Positions 18,375 through 26,573 of a stretch of 64,000 bases of DNA are shown one piece after another. The translations under genes and the position numbers were made by a program. The stretch's first letter is position 1. Each line of letters begins with the position of its first letter. The stretch lies in assembly GCF_050908235.1 (NCBI RefSeq), contig NZ_CP194340.1. The stretch is one strand, 5' to 3'. The DNA is from Pseudoramibacter alactolyticus (GTDB taxonomy: Bacteria; Bacillota; Clostridia; Eubacteriales; Eubacteriaceae). The notes under the pieces were generated by a model. The model was not told where the DNA came from. It worked only from the letters and a program-made list of their open reading frames with translations, and searched no databases.

Positions 18375-18406
18375 ATCCTGACTGTTTTATGCAGTCGGGA
18401 TTTTTT
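18375..18406 (+). terminator. Intrinsic terminator near the island's right end
   Basis: Ten-bp stem 18375-18384 with 18392-18401 (one G-U pair), a 7-base loop and six T residues. No gene is visible just upstream. The rest of 18131-18745 holds no convincing gene. A CTTTCGC/GCGAAAG repeat near 18500-18520 may belong to the element end. Confidence 0.65.
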
Positions 18407-18745
18407 GTGTCTGCAAAAACTTTTTTTCAAAACAATTCGCTTTTCTTTGGCAGTTTTCAATCCCTCGGTGTTGAGGGTTTGTGAAAGGGGAAATTCTACC
18501 CGCTTTCGCGGCTGCGAAAGGAGGTGATACTAATTTACTTCGAAAATTGTAGTATAAATATTAAAAACTCCCTATTTTGTATTTAGAAAAAACATAAATA
18601 TAAAAGGCGCGCACGCGAGAAAAGCGAAAAAACAGCCGGCAGGGCAGGCGTGTCAGTCCTGATTTTTGGACACATTTCCCCGACTTGCCCTTGCACTTCG
18701 TTTTGAATGGTATATCCTAAGGACAGATGCGGCAAAACGGGGCAA

Positions 18746-18772
18746 TAAAAAACATCCGAGGACTTCGGATGT
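18746..18772 (-). terminator. Minus-strand terminator of the DUF5662 gene
   Basis: ACATCCGA (18752-18759) and TCGGATGT (18765-18772) form a perfect 8-bp hairpin. On the minus strand it is followed by a T-run (the A-run at 18746-18752). Confidence 0.75.
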
Positions 18773-18818
18773 CGGCGGCCGCACTTGAATGCTCTTCGGG
18801 TCGAATGCCAGACGCCTT

Positions 18819-19445
18819 TCAACTGTAGTGATTGCGGGCGCGTTTGCGGCGGCGCAGCTCTCTTTTGAGCCAGGCAAAGGTGGCGGCTTCGCCCTCGTCC
18901 CGCAGCATGATCAAAAGTCGGGACAGCTCCTCGTGGGTTTTAGGATGCAGATAAGGCGAGCCCTCGATGCCGGTGTGATAATATTGCCAGGGATGGCCGG
19001 GATCGTAGGCTGCGCCCCGGTAGATCTTGGAGGCGGCGAGCCGGTCGCAAAACATCTCGGCTACGTAGCGGTAAGGCATGCGAAAGCCCACCAGCCGGTG
19101 ATCGCCGTCGAGACTCATGTCGATCCAGTATTCAAAGTGGTGCTTGTTGCGCCCCTTGTGGTGCAGCCAGGCGCGGGAGATGCCCGTTTGGTGGCGGGAT
19201 TCGGCATTGGGGCTGTGGGTTCCGGTATAAAAGCGCACCCCGGTCATAAATTCGCTGGGACTGTACTTGCTCAGGTCGTGGAGAAGGCCCTGTTTGTAAA
19301 GGCCGACGCAAAAGCAGTGGCGCATCACGAGCGCCTTGTGGCGGGTAATGGTCAAAAAATGGTGCCAGCCGTTGGCAAGCGTCCGGCGAAAGCCGAGCGC
19401 CGGCGTCCGGGCCGTAGTTTCGGATGATGAAGATGATGCGTGCAT
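18819..19445 (-). CDS. DUF5662 family protein
   Basis: 208 residues. A histidine-rich N-terminal half (NGWHHFLTITRHK, LLHDLSKYSPSEF, HHKGRNKHHFEYW) recalls HD-domain-like metal-binding proteins and fits the uncharacterised DUF5662 family. The C-terminus is highly basic. AAAGGA lies 7 bases before the start. It follows the MATE gene on the same strand with a 12-base gap, so both are probably one operon read from the right. Function unknown; a metal-dependent hydrolase is possible. Confidence 0.7.
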   Translation of the reverse strand: MHASSSSSETTARTPALGFRRTLANGWHHFLTITRHKALVMRHCFCVGLYKQGLLHDLSKYSPSEFMTGVRFYTGTHSPNAESRHQTGISRAWLHHKGRNKHHFEYWIDMSLDGDHRLVGFRMPYRYVAEMFCDRLAASKIYRGAAYDPGHPWQYYHTGIEGSPYLHPKTHEELSRLLIMLRDEGEAATFAWLKRELRRRKRARNHYS

Positions 19446-19457
19446 GGGGAAATCCTT

Positions 19458-20822
19458 TCACGAAATCGATTGGCGGACCGGTTCGGCTTTGCGGCGCATG
19501 TCGGCAAACATCCAGCGAAACATGAGCGCGGAGACGATGCCGGCTGCAAGCCAGGCCGCCGGGTCACAGGCCGCGGCCACGGCAAAGCTGTGCAGCCGCA
19601 TGCCGGCCGCGGCGGTGAGGCCCCGGGCGAAAAGTTCCGTCAGGCCGCACGCCAGCGGCAGCATGGCGTAGCCGCAGCCTTCCATGCCGCTGCGAAAAAT
19701 AAAAATCATCGCCAGGGGGACGTAGCAGGTGATGCAGATGCGGGCGTAGGCACTCGCCCAGGGTATCATCGCCGGCAGATCCGCGCCGCCGGAGAAGAAC
19801 AGCCCCATCAGTGCGCGCAGGGGGAAGACCATCAGCCCCATGGCGATCACCGAATAGATCACCTCGACGATCACCGCCAGGCGCACGCCGGCCTTAATCC
19901 GGTCGAAGCGGCCGGCGCCGCGGTTCTGCCCGCAATAGGTGGCCATGGTTTGGCCCATGGCGATCATGCCCTGCATCAGCAGGCTCTGGATCTTGGAAGC
20001 GGCTGTAAAAGCGGCGACCGCCGTGGCACCGAAGAGGTTGATGGCCGCCTGTTGAATCATGATGCCCGAATCGGTGATGGCGTATTGCAGGGCCATGGGC
20101 AGGCCCATTTTGAGCTCGAAGCGAAGCACCGCTTTCCGGGGGCGCCACTCGCCCTTTTGTGGGATCAGCCCGGGCACCCGCCGCCAGATATAAAGGGCGC
20201 AGAGCAGCGCCGAAATCCCCTGGGCAAGCACGGTGGCCCGGGCGGCGCCGGCCACGCCCATGCCGAAGCGGATGATGAACAGCAAATCCAGCCCCACATT
20301 CAGGCAGGCGGAGAAAATCAGAAAGAACAACGGCGCCCGGCTGTTGCCCACCGCCCGCAGGTAGGCTGAAAACAGGTTGTAAAACACGGTGCAGACGGTC
20401 CCGGCGCAGATGATGCGCATATAGGCCAGCGCGTCCGGGAAGATGGCGGCCGGGGTGTTCATCCAGGTGAGCACGGCCGGCACCATGGGGAGAAACAGCG
20501 CGGTGAGCAGCGCCGTGAGGCCAAGTCCCAAAAGGATCCCCCCGGAAACCGAGGCGTGCACGCCTCCGGCATCTTTCGCGCCGTAGCGTTGGGCGGTGAG
20601 TACGGTAAAGCCGGCGGTGATGCCGATGGCAAAGCCTGTCACCAAATACATAAAGCCCCCGGTGGCGCCCACGGCGGCCAGGGCGTTTTCGCCCAGGGTG
20701 CGGCCGACGATGATGGTGTCGGCCATGTTGTAAAGCCGCTGAAAAATATCGCCGATAAGCAGCGGCAGCATAAAGCGCATCAGCATCGGGAAGATGGGTC
20801 CCCGGGTCATGTCGGTCGGCAT
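19458..20822 (-). CDS. MATE family efflux transporter
   Basis: 454 residues, twelve predicted transmembrane helices, with the MATE start (LLIGDIFQRLYNMADTIIVG) and the internal repeat around residue 240. MATE proteins export drugs or metabolites using Na+ or H+ gradients. AGGAGGAGG precedes the ATG. Immediately upstream sits the left end of an IS110 element, so the native promoter of this gene may have been displaced. Confidence 0.9.
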   Translation of the reverse strand: MPTDMTRGPIFPMLMRFMLPLLIGDIFQRLYNMADTIIVGRTLGENALAAVGATGGFMYLVTGFAIGITAGFTVLTAQRYGAKDAGGVHASVSGGILLGLGLTALLTALFLPMVPAVLTWMNTPAAIFPDALAYMRIICAGTVCTVFYNLFSAYLRAVGNSRAPLFFLIFSACLNVGLDLLFIIRFGMGVAGAARATVLAQGISALLCALYIWRRVPGLIPQKGEWRPRKAVLRFELKMGLPMALQYAITDSGIMIQQAAINLFGATAVAAFTAASKIQSLLMQGMIAMGQTMATYCGQNRGAGRFDRIKAGVRLAVIVEVIYSVIAMGLMVFPLRALMGLFFSGGADLPAMIPWASAYARICITCYVPLAMIFIFRSGMEGCGYAMLPLACGLTELFARGLTAAAGMRLHSFAVAAACDPAAWLAAGIVSALMFRWMFADMRRKAEPVRQSIS

Positions 20823-20861
20823 GGCGGCCTCCTCCTAATATAAAAGTGTAGTGGTTATGCT

Positions 20862-21085
20862 CCTCAACAGCCAGTTGAGGGTATAGTCCTCTCGTTGCTT
20901 AAGCTGTTAGAATGTAGTGGCATTGGTTTGGACGGAGTCCTCCTTGGACCTCGCGTCCGTGCGAAAGTCTGTCTGCCAGCCACTCATTCGCAGCTGTTCG
21001 GTTTACGTAGATGGAACCGCGTCTTGTGCGTTCGCTTGATACCCCAGGAGATTGAATAAGCAATGAGGAATGGCTGGCCCGCTGC
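20862..21085 (+). ncRNA. Candidate IS110 bridge RNA region
   Basis: In IS110 elements the non-coding stretch between the left end and the transposase gene encodes the bridge RNA that pairs with target and donor DNA. Here 20862-20880 forms a perfect CCTCAAC/GTTGAGG hairpin. GGACG (near 20930) can pair with CGTCC (near 20965), and further short stems follow up to about 21080. Position and structure fit a bridge RNA. The guide loops were not assigned. Confidence 0.45.
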
Positions 21086-21110
21086 AAATTTATCTCTGGA
21101 GGGGTATCTT

Positions 21111-22324
21111 ATGCTGAACGCTGTTGGTATCGACGTTTCGAAAGGCAAAAGCACTGTTGCTGTCCTGCGGCCTGCAGGTGAGATTGTGCGTAAGCCCTTC
21201 CATGTTTCTCACTCCGTCAAAGAACTCTCAGAACTGGTCTCCTATGTCGGAAGCCTTGATGGCGAGACCAGAGTCGTCATGGAGACGACCGGCCATTATC
21301 ATGAGCCGGTGCTTAAGGCTTTTCTGGATGCAGGTATCTTTGTTTCTGCTGTTAATCCAAGCCTGATCAAGCGTCATGACAGTGATGAGAATCCGCTCCG
21401 GAAGGTCAAGTCAGATCCTGCTGATGCCAGGAAAATCGCAAAATATACGCTTGACAAGTGGGACTATCTGCGTCAGCATTCAGCTATGGATACTACTCGA
21501 ACACAATTGAAAACATTAAATACACAGTTCCATTTCTTCATGCAGCAGAAGGTCTCACTGAAGAACAACCTGATCTCCCTTCTGGACCTGACCTATCCAG
21601 GCGCAAATGCTCTGTTTGACAGCCCGGTCCGCTCTGACGGAAGTGAGAAATGGGTTGATTATGTTCATTCCTTCTGGCATGTGGACTGTGTCCGCAAGAT
21701 CGGCCTGAAAACTTTCACAGAACGCTATCGGAACTTCTGTAAGCACCATGCCAGCCGGGTAGGCCTGAAGAGCTTTTTAACGCTTCCAGGGAGATCGTTG
21801 CTGTCGTTCCTAAGGATCTCGTTTATAAACAGCTGATCCTCAGCAACATCGAACAGCTGGATACGGTTTCCAAACAGATTGAAACATTCCGCCGCACCAT
21901 GAATGAGCTTGCTTCTACGCTTCCAGAATACACCACCGTCATGTCCATGTATGGCGTGGGCCTCACCTACGGTCCTCAGCTTATGGCTGAGATCGGCAAC
22001 ATCTCCCGTTTCGATCATCGCTCTGCTATTACAGCCTTTGCCGGCGTAGACCCCGGAGTCAACCAGTCCGGAACGGTAAATCACGAAAGTAACCGCGCTT
22101 CGAAACATGGTGCGCCGCGGCTTCGAAAAACGCTTTTTCAGATCATGGCCACTTTGCTTCAGCTCGCTCCGACTGACGACCCGGTCTATCGTTTCATGAT
22201 GAAAAAGAAGTCTGAGGGCAAGCCTTATCAAGTCTGCATGACTGCCGGAGCAAACAAGTTCCTCCGCATTTACTACGGCAAGGTCAAAGAGTGCTTAGCG
22301 TCTCAATCGACCGCTGCTGAATAA
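21111..22324 (+). pseudogene. IS110 transposase, frameshifted
   Basis: The N-terminal DEDD/RuvC-like half starts MLNAVGIDVSKGKS, with METTGHYH and SDPADARKIAKY. The C-terminal half has YGVGLTYGPQ and FAGVDPGVNQSG, the region of the catalytic serine. The two halves are in different frames: the first runs past about 21780 into a short false tail, while continuity is restored in another frame at ASREIVAVVPKDL. The break coincides with a run of five Ts (21775-21779); one extra T would repair it. Either the copy is inactive, the site slips, or it is a sequencing error. Confidence 0.8.
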
Positions 22325-22346
22325 CGAATACCTTTCCCTTTTCTCT

Positions 22347-22371
22347 GGCCAGCGTCTCCGGTGGCCTTTTT
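22347..22371 (+). terminator. Terminator after the IS110 transposase
   Basis: GGCCA (22347-22351) and TGGCC (22362-22366) flank a 10-base loop and are followed by five T residues. Confidence 0.55.
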
Positions 22372-22540
22372 GTGATACCTCCTGTTCTGCCTGCTGATTA
22401 GTTAAATTTCTGCTTGACTTTTTATTAGTAGACTTTCAGAAGATGGTTCACGGGATGATTGCGCGCAGATCCGCGCATTTCGTCCGGATAACGTTCCTAT
22501 TGTATCATGGCGGCGAAAACTTGCCAGCGGTAAACCATTG

Positions 22541-22571
22541 CAAAAAATAAAAAAACCGGGATTTAACCCGG
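22541..22571 (-). terminator. Minus-strand terminator of the HMA-like gene
   Basis: CCGGG (22556-22560) and CCCGG (22567-22571) flank a 6-base loop. On the minus strand a long T-rich run follows (A-rich 22542-22555). Confidence 0.65.
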
Positions 22572-22573
22572 GA

Positions 22574-22993
22574 TTAACGCGCGGCGAGCTTGACCATTTG
22601 CAGGAGGTGGTAGCCGGTTTGGAAGGGCGCCGGCGCCAGCAGATCAAAGGCGGCTTCCATTAAAATCCGGCCTGCCTGCCGGCACTTACGCTTAAGATCG
22701 GGAGAGCATTTTTTTCGTCGGCAGCGTTCCTCGGAGATAAAATCCTGCCGGGACCGGGCCGAAACCGCAAGGCGCGAAAGGTCCAGCGCTGCCAGCCGGG
22801 CCAGAAGGGTCTTGCGCTCGCCGGTATATTCGATGGCGACGGATGCGATCCGGGGCGTGATGGTCACCCCGTCGATGCCCGGCCATCCGGCGATGGTCAG
22901 ACGGAGCTTATCCGCGGTGAGGCGGGACAATTTGCGCCGTTCCAGGCAGATGCGCAGGCGGCGGGCCGTTTCGTGGGCAATGGTAAATTTCAT
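22574..22993 (-). CDS. Small HMA2-like protein (P-type ATPase N-domain fragment or stand-alone)
   Basis: 139 residues. The first 75 resemble the N-terminal heavy-metal-associated-like domain of bacterial P-type ATPases: a MKFTIAHET start, RLRICL, a conserved IAGWPGIDGVTITPR and a later IEYTGERKTLL. No CxxC metal motif is present. The C-terminal part is charged, then moderately hydrophobic, but has no ATPase domain. It has its own promoter and terminator, so it looks like a free-standing small protein and not a cut gene. Function unknown. Confidence 0.62.
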   Translation of the reverse strand: MKFTIAHETARRLRICLERRKLSRLTADKLRLTIAGWPGIDGVTITPRIASVAIEYTGERKTLLARLAALDLSRLAVSARSRQDFISEERCRRKKCSPDLKRKCRQAGRILMEAAFDLLAPAPFQTGYHLLQMVKLAAR

Positions 22994-23073
22994 GGAAAAC
23001 CTCTTCTTTTTCGGCGGATCGCGATCGATGGTGCAGGTGCAGCAAAAAGTAAATGCCGTTTGACAATGAGGCC

Positions 23074-23102
23074 ATTGTATCGGAAAAAAACCAGGAAGTC
23101 AA
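23074..23102 (-). promoter_or_regulatory. Promoter of the HMA-like gene
   Basis: On the minus strand TTGACT (23097-23102) and TACAAT (23074-23079) are separated by 17 bp, about 80 bases before the start codon. Confidence 0.7.
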
Positions 23103-23126
23103 CGCCATCTAACACAAAATCGCGCA

Positions 23127-23153
23127 TAAAAAACCGACGGCCGAAGCCGCCGG
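23127..23153 (-). terminator. Minus-strand terminator of the EutP-like gene
   Basis: CCGACGGC (23134-23141) and GCCGCCGG (23146-23153) form a stem closed, on the minus strand, by a TTCG tetraloop and followed by TTTTTT. Confidence 0.75.
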
Positions 23154-23162
23154 GCGATTTCA

Positions 23163-23798
23163 TCAGGTGCGCTGCTTGTTGTGCATATTGTTTTTGTTGT
23201 CGGCCAGGGAATGAGCCTTGTTCTCCGACACGCGGATCTTGTCGTTGATGTCGATAAAATCCGTATCGCTCAAATCGGCGATTTCCGAGCCGATTTTCGG
23301 CGCGTCGTATTTAGTGGAGAGCACTTCCCGGGGGGATTCGAGTTCTTCCCGGGTGAAAGGGAAGACGTCGCCAGGCTCCCGCAGATACATGAGCAGGTCC
23401 CAGAGGCCCTCTCCCGTCCAGGAGGATACCGGGAAAATGGGTTTGGCCCCGGTGAGTTTGAGCCATTGGGTGGCCTGGGGCACATTGGCGCCGGGGGCGT
23501 CGATCTGGGTGACGATGCCGATGACCGGACGGGCGGAGACGCCGTCGATGGCCGGGGGATACAGAGAATACTGCTCGCAGGCGTTGATGAGCAGCGCCAC
23601 GATATCCGCCTCGTAGGAATACAGCGCCAGGGCGCGGGCGAGGTCGGCCTCCTCGGCATATTCGCCCGGCGTGTCGATGATGACGTCAAAATAATTGACC
23701 GCCTGGGTTTTTTCGTATTGAATCTTTTTGCCTTTCAGGGCTTGCTTGAGCGTGGTCTTGCCGCATTCGGAGCGCCCCATCAGAACCATTTTTTTCAT
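23163..23798 (-). CDS. eutP: EutP/PduV-type GTPase with C-terminal extension
   Basis: 211 residues. A Ras-like P-loop GRSECGKTTL is at residues 8-17, the G3-like IDTPGEY near 42, and VTQID (G4) near 105. This is the EutP/PduV family linked to bacterial microcompartments. Typical members are near 150 residues; this one carries about 55 extra charged residues ending in an Asn/Lys-rich tail. No other microcompartment gene is in the window, so it is either an orphan or acts in trans. It has its own extended -10 promoter and terminator. Confidence 0.82.
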   Translation of the reverse strand: MKKMVLMGRSECGKTTLKQALKGKKIQYEKTQAVNYFDVIIDTPGEYAEEADLARALALYSYEADIVALLINACEQYSLYPPAIDGVSARPVIGIVTQIDAPGANVPQATQWLKLTGAKPIFPVSSWTGEGLWDLLMYLREPGDVFPFTREELESPREVLSTKYDAPKIGSEIADLSDTDFIDINDKIRVSENKAHSLADNKNNMHNKQRT

Positions 23799-23848
23799 AA
23801 TGATGCTCCTGTTTCAAATAAAGCGCCGCAGCGGGCACCAATATAGAT

Positions 23849-23857
23849 ATTATAACA
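23849..23857 (-). promoter_or_regulatory. Extended -10 promoter of the EutP-like gene
   Basis: The minus strand reads TGTTATAAT, an extended -10, 51 bases before the start. The -35 region is poor. The rest of 23858-24024 holds nothing recognisable. Confidence 0.5.
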
Positions 23858-24024
23858 CAAGTCCGGCAGATTATTTTGGCCTGAACAGGGAATAATTCAG
23901 CGCTGCAGCCGCGGGTGAAAATTTTCAAAGCCTCTTTCGGCCGCGGGGCAATCGGCGGCAAACATGTAACCCGCATCAATTGTACTGAAATAAAAACATT
24001 GGCGGCTAATTATTTGTCATCCGG

Positions 24025-24053
24025 TTGACGCGGCCGGGGGAAGGGCGTAGGAT
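24025..24053 (+). promoter_or_regulatory. Promoter of the small membrane protein gene
   Basis: TTGACG (24025-24030), a 17-bp spacer and TAGGAT (24048-24053), 33 bases before the ATG. Confidence 0.65.
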
Positions 24054-24085
24054 GAGGGCACCAAAGAAAAGGGAGGTCCGAAACG

Positions 24086-24277
24086 ATGACGTTGAGTAAA
24101 AAGGGCATGCCTGTTGTGTGGCCTATCATTGCGATGTTAATGCTCATCTGGCCTGTCGGTGTTTGTCTTATGTGGTATTATACCAATTGGCATCGCTCGG
24201 TGAAGTGGGCGATCACCCTTGCCTTTATCGCGGTGACCGTCGCGCGGCTGTCATCTTATCCAATCACGCTGCTGTGA
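24086..24277 (+). CDS. Small two-helix membrane protein, unknown
   Basis: 63 residues with two hydrophobic segments (about 9-31 and 39-61) separated by NWHRSVKW. AAAGGGAGG precedes the ATG at normal distance. It has its own promoter and a strong terminator, so it is a genuine single-gene unit. No family was recognised; the positive loop suggests both ends face outside. Confidence 0.65.
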   Translation: MTLSKKGMPVVWPIIAMLMLIWPVGVCLMWYYTNWHRSVKWAITLAFIAVTVARLSSYPITLL

Positions 24278-24317
24278 GGCGGCGGGATGCCGAATGATTT
24301 TATGGATGCCTCTTTAT

Positions 24318-24338
24318 AACCGGCTTCGGCCGGTTTTT
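24318..24338 (+). terminator. UUCG-tetraloop terminator
   Basis: AACCGGC (24318-24324), loop TTCG, GCCGGTT (24329-24335), then T-run to 24338. A textbook stable intrinsic terminator. Confidence 0.9.
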
Positions 24339-24356
24339 GTTTGCCCGGGCAAGGGG

Positions 24357-24385
24357 TTGGCAAGCCGCCCAAACTGTACTATGAT
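24357..24385 (+). promoter_or_regulatory. Promoter of the TMEM175-like gene
   Basis: TTGGCA (24357-24362) and TATGAT (24380-24385), spacer 17 bp, 52 bases upstream of the start codon. Confidence 0.7.
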
Positions 24386-24437
24386 AAATAGAAAAGAACA
24401 GGCGGTTATGACGGTTTTATAAAGAAGGGAGGCCCCT

Positions 24438-25265
24438 ATGTTTGAAAATCCGAGAGAAACGTTAATCGAAAAGCGGCAGGAGCGCATGCTGGCTTTTTTC
24501 GACGCGGTGCTCGCCATCGCCATCACCGTCATGGCGCTGGAGATCGCCGTGCCGGCGCTGGGCGACATCCGCTCGGCGGCTACCCAATCCTTTGTCATCC
24601 GACTCACGGGCTATCTCATCAGCTTTGTGGTGCTGGGGATGATCTGGTACGTCCACACCAATTTTTTCACTTATTATTCCTTTGTGGGCAGCAGCTCGGA
24701 AATTTTGCTCCACTTCCTGCTGATGTTTCTCATCACCCTGTTCCAGCCGGCAACTTTGGCCCTGGGCGAGTACCCGGCGGATCGGGGCGTCAAGGTGCTG
24801 TATTTGGGGCCTTTTTTGGCCGTCAACGCGCTGAACATCGGCATTTTGCTGATGGTGCGGCGGGAGAACGATGCGGTTCAGGAGGAGCGGGACGGTTTTA
24901 ACGAGGCGGTTAAAGAGGCGATGAAAAACAATCCCCATCCCGGCGCCCAGGACATCACCCGAATGATGCGCACTTTGTATCACATTAAAAACCCGGCCCG
25001 GCTCATGGTGTCGTTAAAAGATCAGCTGCCGGAGGAATACCGCCATCTGCTCGAGGATTATCAGGAGGAGCGCCAGGCCAGCTATCTGTTTTCCCTGCGC
25101 TCGACCCTGGTGTGGATGGCCTTCGTCAGCCTGGCGGCCATCTGCCTGATGACCAATGTCTGGCTGTGCTATGCGGCGCTGGCCGGGGGAATGGTCGCCG
25201 TTCACGTGATCAAGACCCGCTGCCGCATCAAAAGACGATCGGGCGAGCAATGCGATATCGCGTGA
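24438..25265 (+). CDS. TMEM175-family (DUF1211) potassium-channel-like protein
   Basis: 275 residues. The first helix carries the family signature RMLAFFDAVLAIAITVMALE, the region that lines the pore in TMEM175 channels. Further helices lie near residues 52-72, 82-103 and 118-140. A soluble stretch of about 75 residues follows and then two more helices at 212-255. Bacterial members form tetrameric K+-permeable channels. AAGGGAGG precedes the ATG. The next (broken) gene starts 10 bases on, so the two were probably co-transcribed. Confidence 0.82.
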   Translation: MFENPRETLIEKRQERMLAFFDAVLAIAITVMALEIAVPALGDIRSAATQSFVIRLTGYLISFVVLGMIWYVHTNFFTYYSFVGSSSEILLHFLLMFLITLFQPATLALGEYPADRGVKVLYLGPFLAVNALNIGILLMVRRENDAVQEERDGFNEAVKEAMKNNPHPGAQDITRMMRTLYHIKNPARLMVSLKDQLPEEYRHLLEDYQEERQASYLFSLRSTLVWMAFVSLAAICLMTNVWLCYAALAGGMVAVHVIKTRCRIKRRSGEQCDIA

Positions 25266-25274
25266 GAGATCGAG

Positions 25275-26070
25275 ATGCAATGTACTTTTTTAGGCACGGG
25301 CAACGCCATGGCGATCCGGTGCTACAATAGCTGTTTTGCCCTGCGCGACGGCAATAAGACCTTGCTGGTGGACGGGGGCGGGGCTCCGGGATTTTGGCAC
25401 AGCTCGAGCAGGTAAAGCCGGATCCGGCCGGCATCCACGACATCGTGGTGACCCACAAACACATCGATCATCTGTTCGGCGTGATTTGGATGGTGCGGTG
25501 CATCGCCCAGCAAATGGGCAGGGACGCCTATCCCGGCGGGGCGCGCATCTACGCCCACGACAAGGGCATCACCCTGATCTCGGTTCTTTGCCGCAGCCTG
25601 TTGGGTCCTGGGGAGATCCGCTTTCTGGGCGGGCGGATTCACCTGATCCCCCTAGCGGACGGCGAAATCCGGGAGATCCTCAGCCGGTCACCTTTTTCGA
25701 TATCCATTTTGCCAAGGCGAAGCAATTCGGCTTTGCGATGGCCTATGCAAAGGATCGGCGGCTGGTGTGCTGCGGCGACGAGCCCTGCCATCCCCCGGTA
25801 GAGAAATATGTTCGGGATGCCGACTGGCTGCTGCACGAGGCCTTTTGCCTCGATGCCGAAGCCGAACGCTTTCGTCCAATTGAAAAGCACCATTCCACGG
25901 TGAAAAACGCCTGCGAGTTCGCGGCGGCCCTCGGGGTCCGGCATCTGGCGCTCTATCACACGGAGGACAGCGATCTCGCCCGCCGCAAAGCCCGCTATAC
26001 TGCGGAAGGAAAACGCTATTACGCCGGGGAGCTGCACGTGCCCGACGACCTCGAGACGCTTTCGCTTTAA
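25275..26070 (+). pseudogene. MBL-fold metallo-hydrolase with two frameshifts
   Basis: Read in three successive frames this gives one metallo-beta-lactamase-fold hydrolase of about 265 residues. Frame one has the start (CTFLGTGNAMA, NKTLLVDGGG) and ends at a stop near 25414. Frame two (from about 25393) carries the metal motif THKHIDHLFG. Frame three (from about 25680) carries FFDIHFAKAKQFG, CCGDEP and a distal KHHSTVKNA histidine motif. Each switch equals loss of one base, the first within a G-run at about 25390. Originally probably an RNase Z-like or related hydrolase. Now a pseudogene unless these are sequence errors. Confidence 0.78.
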
Positions 26071-26372
26071 GCTGAAGATGTTCCAAATTTAGTGCACGGC
26101 CGGCGAAAAAAGCTTGACAAAAAGAGGGCAATGCGTATTGCTTGTGCGTTTTTCGCAAATTTGAAGAAAAATTAACAAGGGGCCGTATAGCAAAAACGGC
26201 GCCAAAACAGCCGCACCCAGCGGCGGATTTTCGGGGCGCCTGGCAAAACGGCAGCATACGAAGGCGCCGAGTTATCGTTTCTGATAAAAAAATATCATTT
26301 TCAGCAGAAGGTGATAAACTTTTTCAATCGGCTGTAACCATGAAAATGCGTTTGAAAATTTGAAAAAAGCCC

Positions 26373-26401
26373 TTGCCAAACAAAAATAAAAGGCTTATAC
26401 T
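26373..26401 (+). promoter_or_regulatory. Promoter of the DUF2798-atp transcription unit
   Basis: TTGCCA (26373-26378), 17-bp spacer, TATACT (26396-26401). A second, weaker candidate begins with TTGACA at 26114-26119. The region 26071-26372 holds no gene. Confidence 0.7.
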
Positions 26402-26405
26402 GATC

Positions 26406-26533
26406 CCAATTTAATAAGCCATGAAATCAGGACATGATTTTTTTCGGTATCAAATTGGAAACGACACGTGAAGAGCCATGTGCGAACAACACACGAAAAA
26501 AGACTCTGGAGCAGTCATCGTGTGTTGCTTTTT
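26406..26533 (+). promoter_or_regulatory. Structured leader with terminator upstream of the ATP synthase operon
   Basis: Downstream of the promoter, CCAATTT (26406-26412) can pair with AAATTGG (26452-26458). CAACACACG (26487-26495) pairs perfectly with CGTGTGTTG (26519-26527) and is followed by CTTTTT. The second hairpin is a good intrinsic terminator lying between promoter and first gene, so it should attenuate the whole operon. No known riboswitch consensus could be matched by eye. Confidence 0.5.
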
Positions 26534-26573
26534 AGTGCTTAAATTCATTTCCACATTGGTAGCGGAGGGAAAA

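Larger units (their letters stand above)
9040..18600. mobile_element. AT-rich remnant of a mobilizable or conjugative element
   Basis: Base composition drops sharply at about 9040 and rises again at about 18600. Inside are typical element genes: a truncated replication-initiation-like protein, a truncated relaxosome protein MobC, a KTR-domain protein of the kind found in Tn916-like elements, and a TetR-ECF-ABC cargo block. No integrase, excisionase or relaxase is visible and the flanks show no obvious direct repeat, so the boundaries are only approximate. The element looks fossilised: at least one internal deletion has fused two backbone genes, and a MATE gene is cut to a stub. Confidence 0.75.
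20845..22435 (+). mobile_element. IS110-family insertion sequence
   Basis: A transposase frame of IS110 type preceded by about 260 bases of structured non-coding DNA and followed by about 100 non-coding bases. IS110 elements lack terminal inverted repeats, so both ends are estimates: the left after the MATE ribosome site, the right near the T-rich stretch at 22420-22435. It lies between the MATE gene and the HMA-like gene, outside the AT-rich island. Confidence 0.7.

Noticed and set aside
9040..18600. Complete, active conjugative transposon
   Set aside because: No integrase, relaxase or transfer genes, and backbone genes are truncated.
26402..26533. Na+ riboswitch upstream of the ATP synthase
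   Set aside because: The c subunit lacks the Na+ ligands and I could not match a consensus, so the leader is reported only as an unassigned attenuator.
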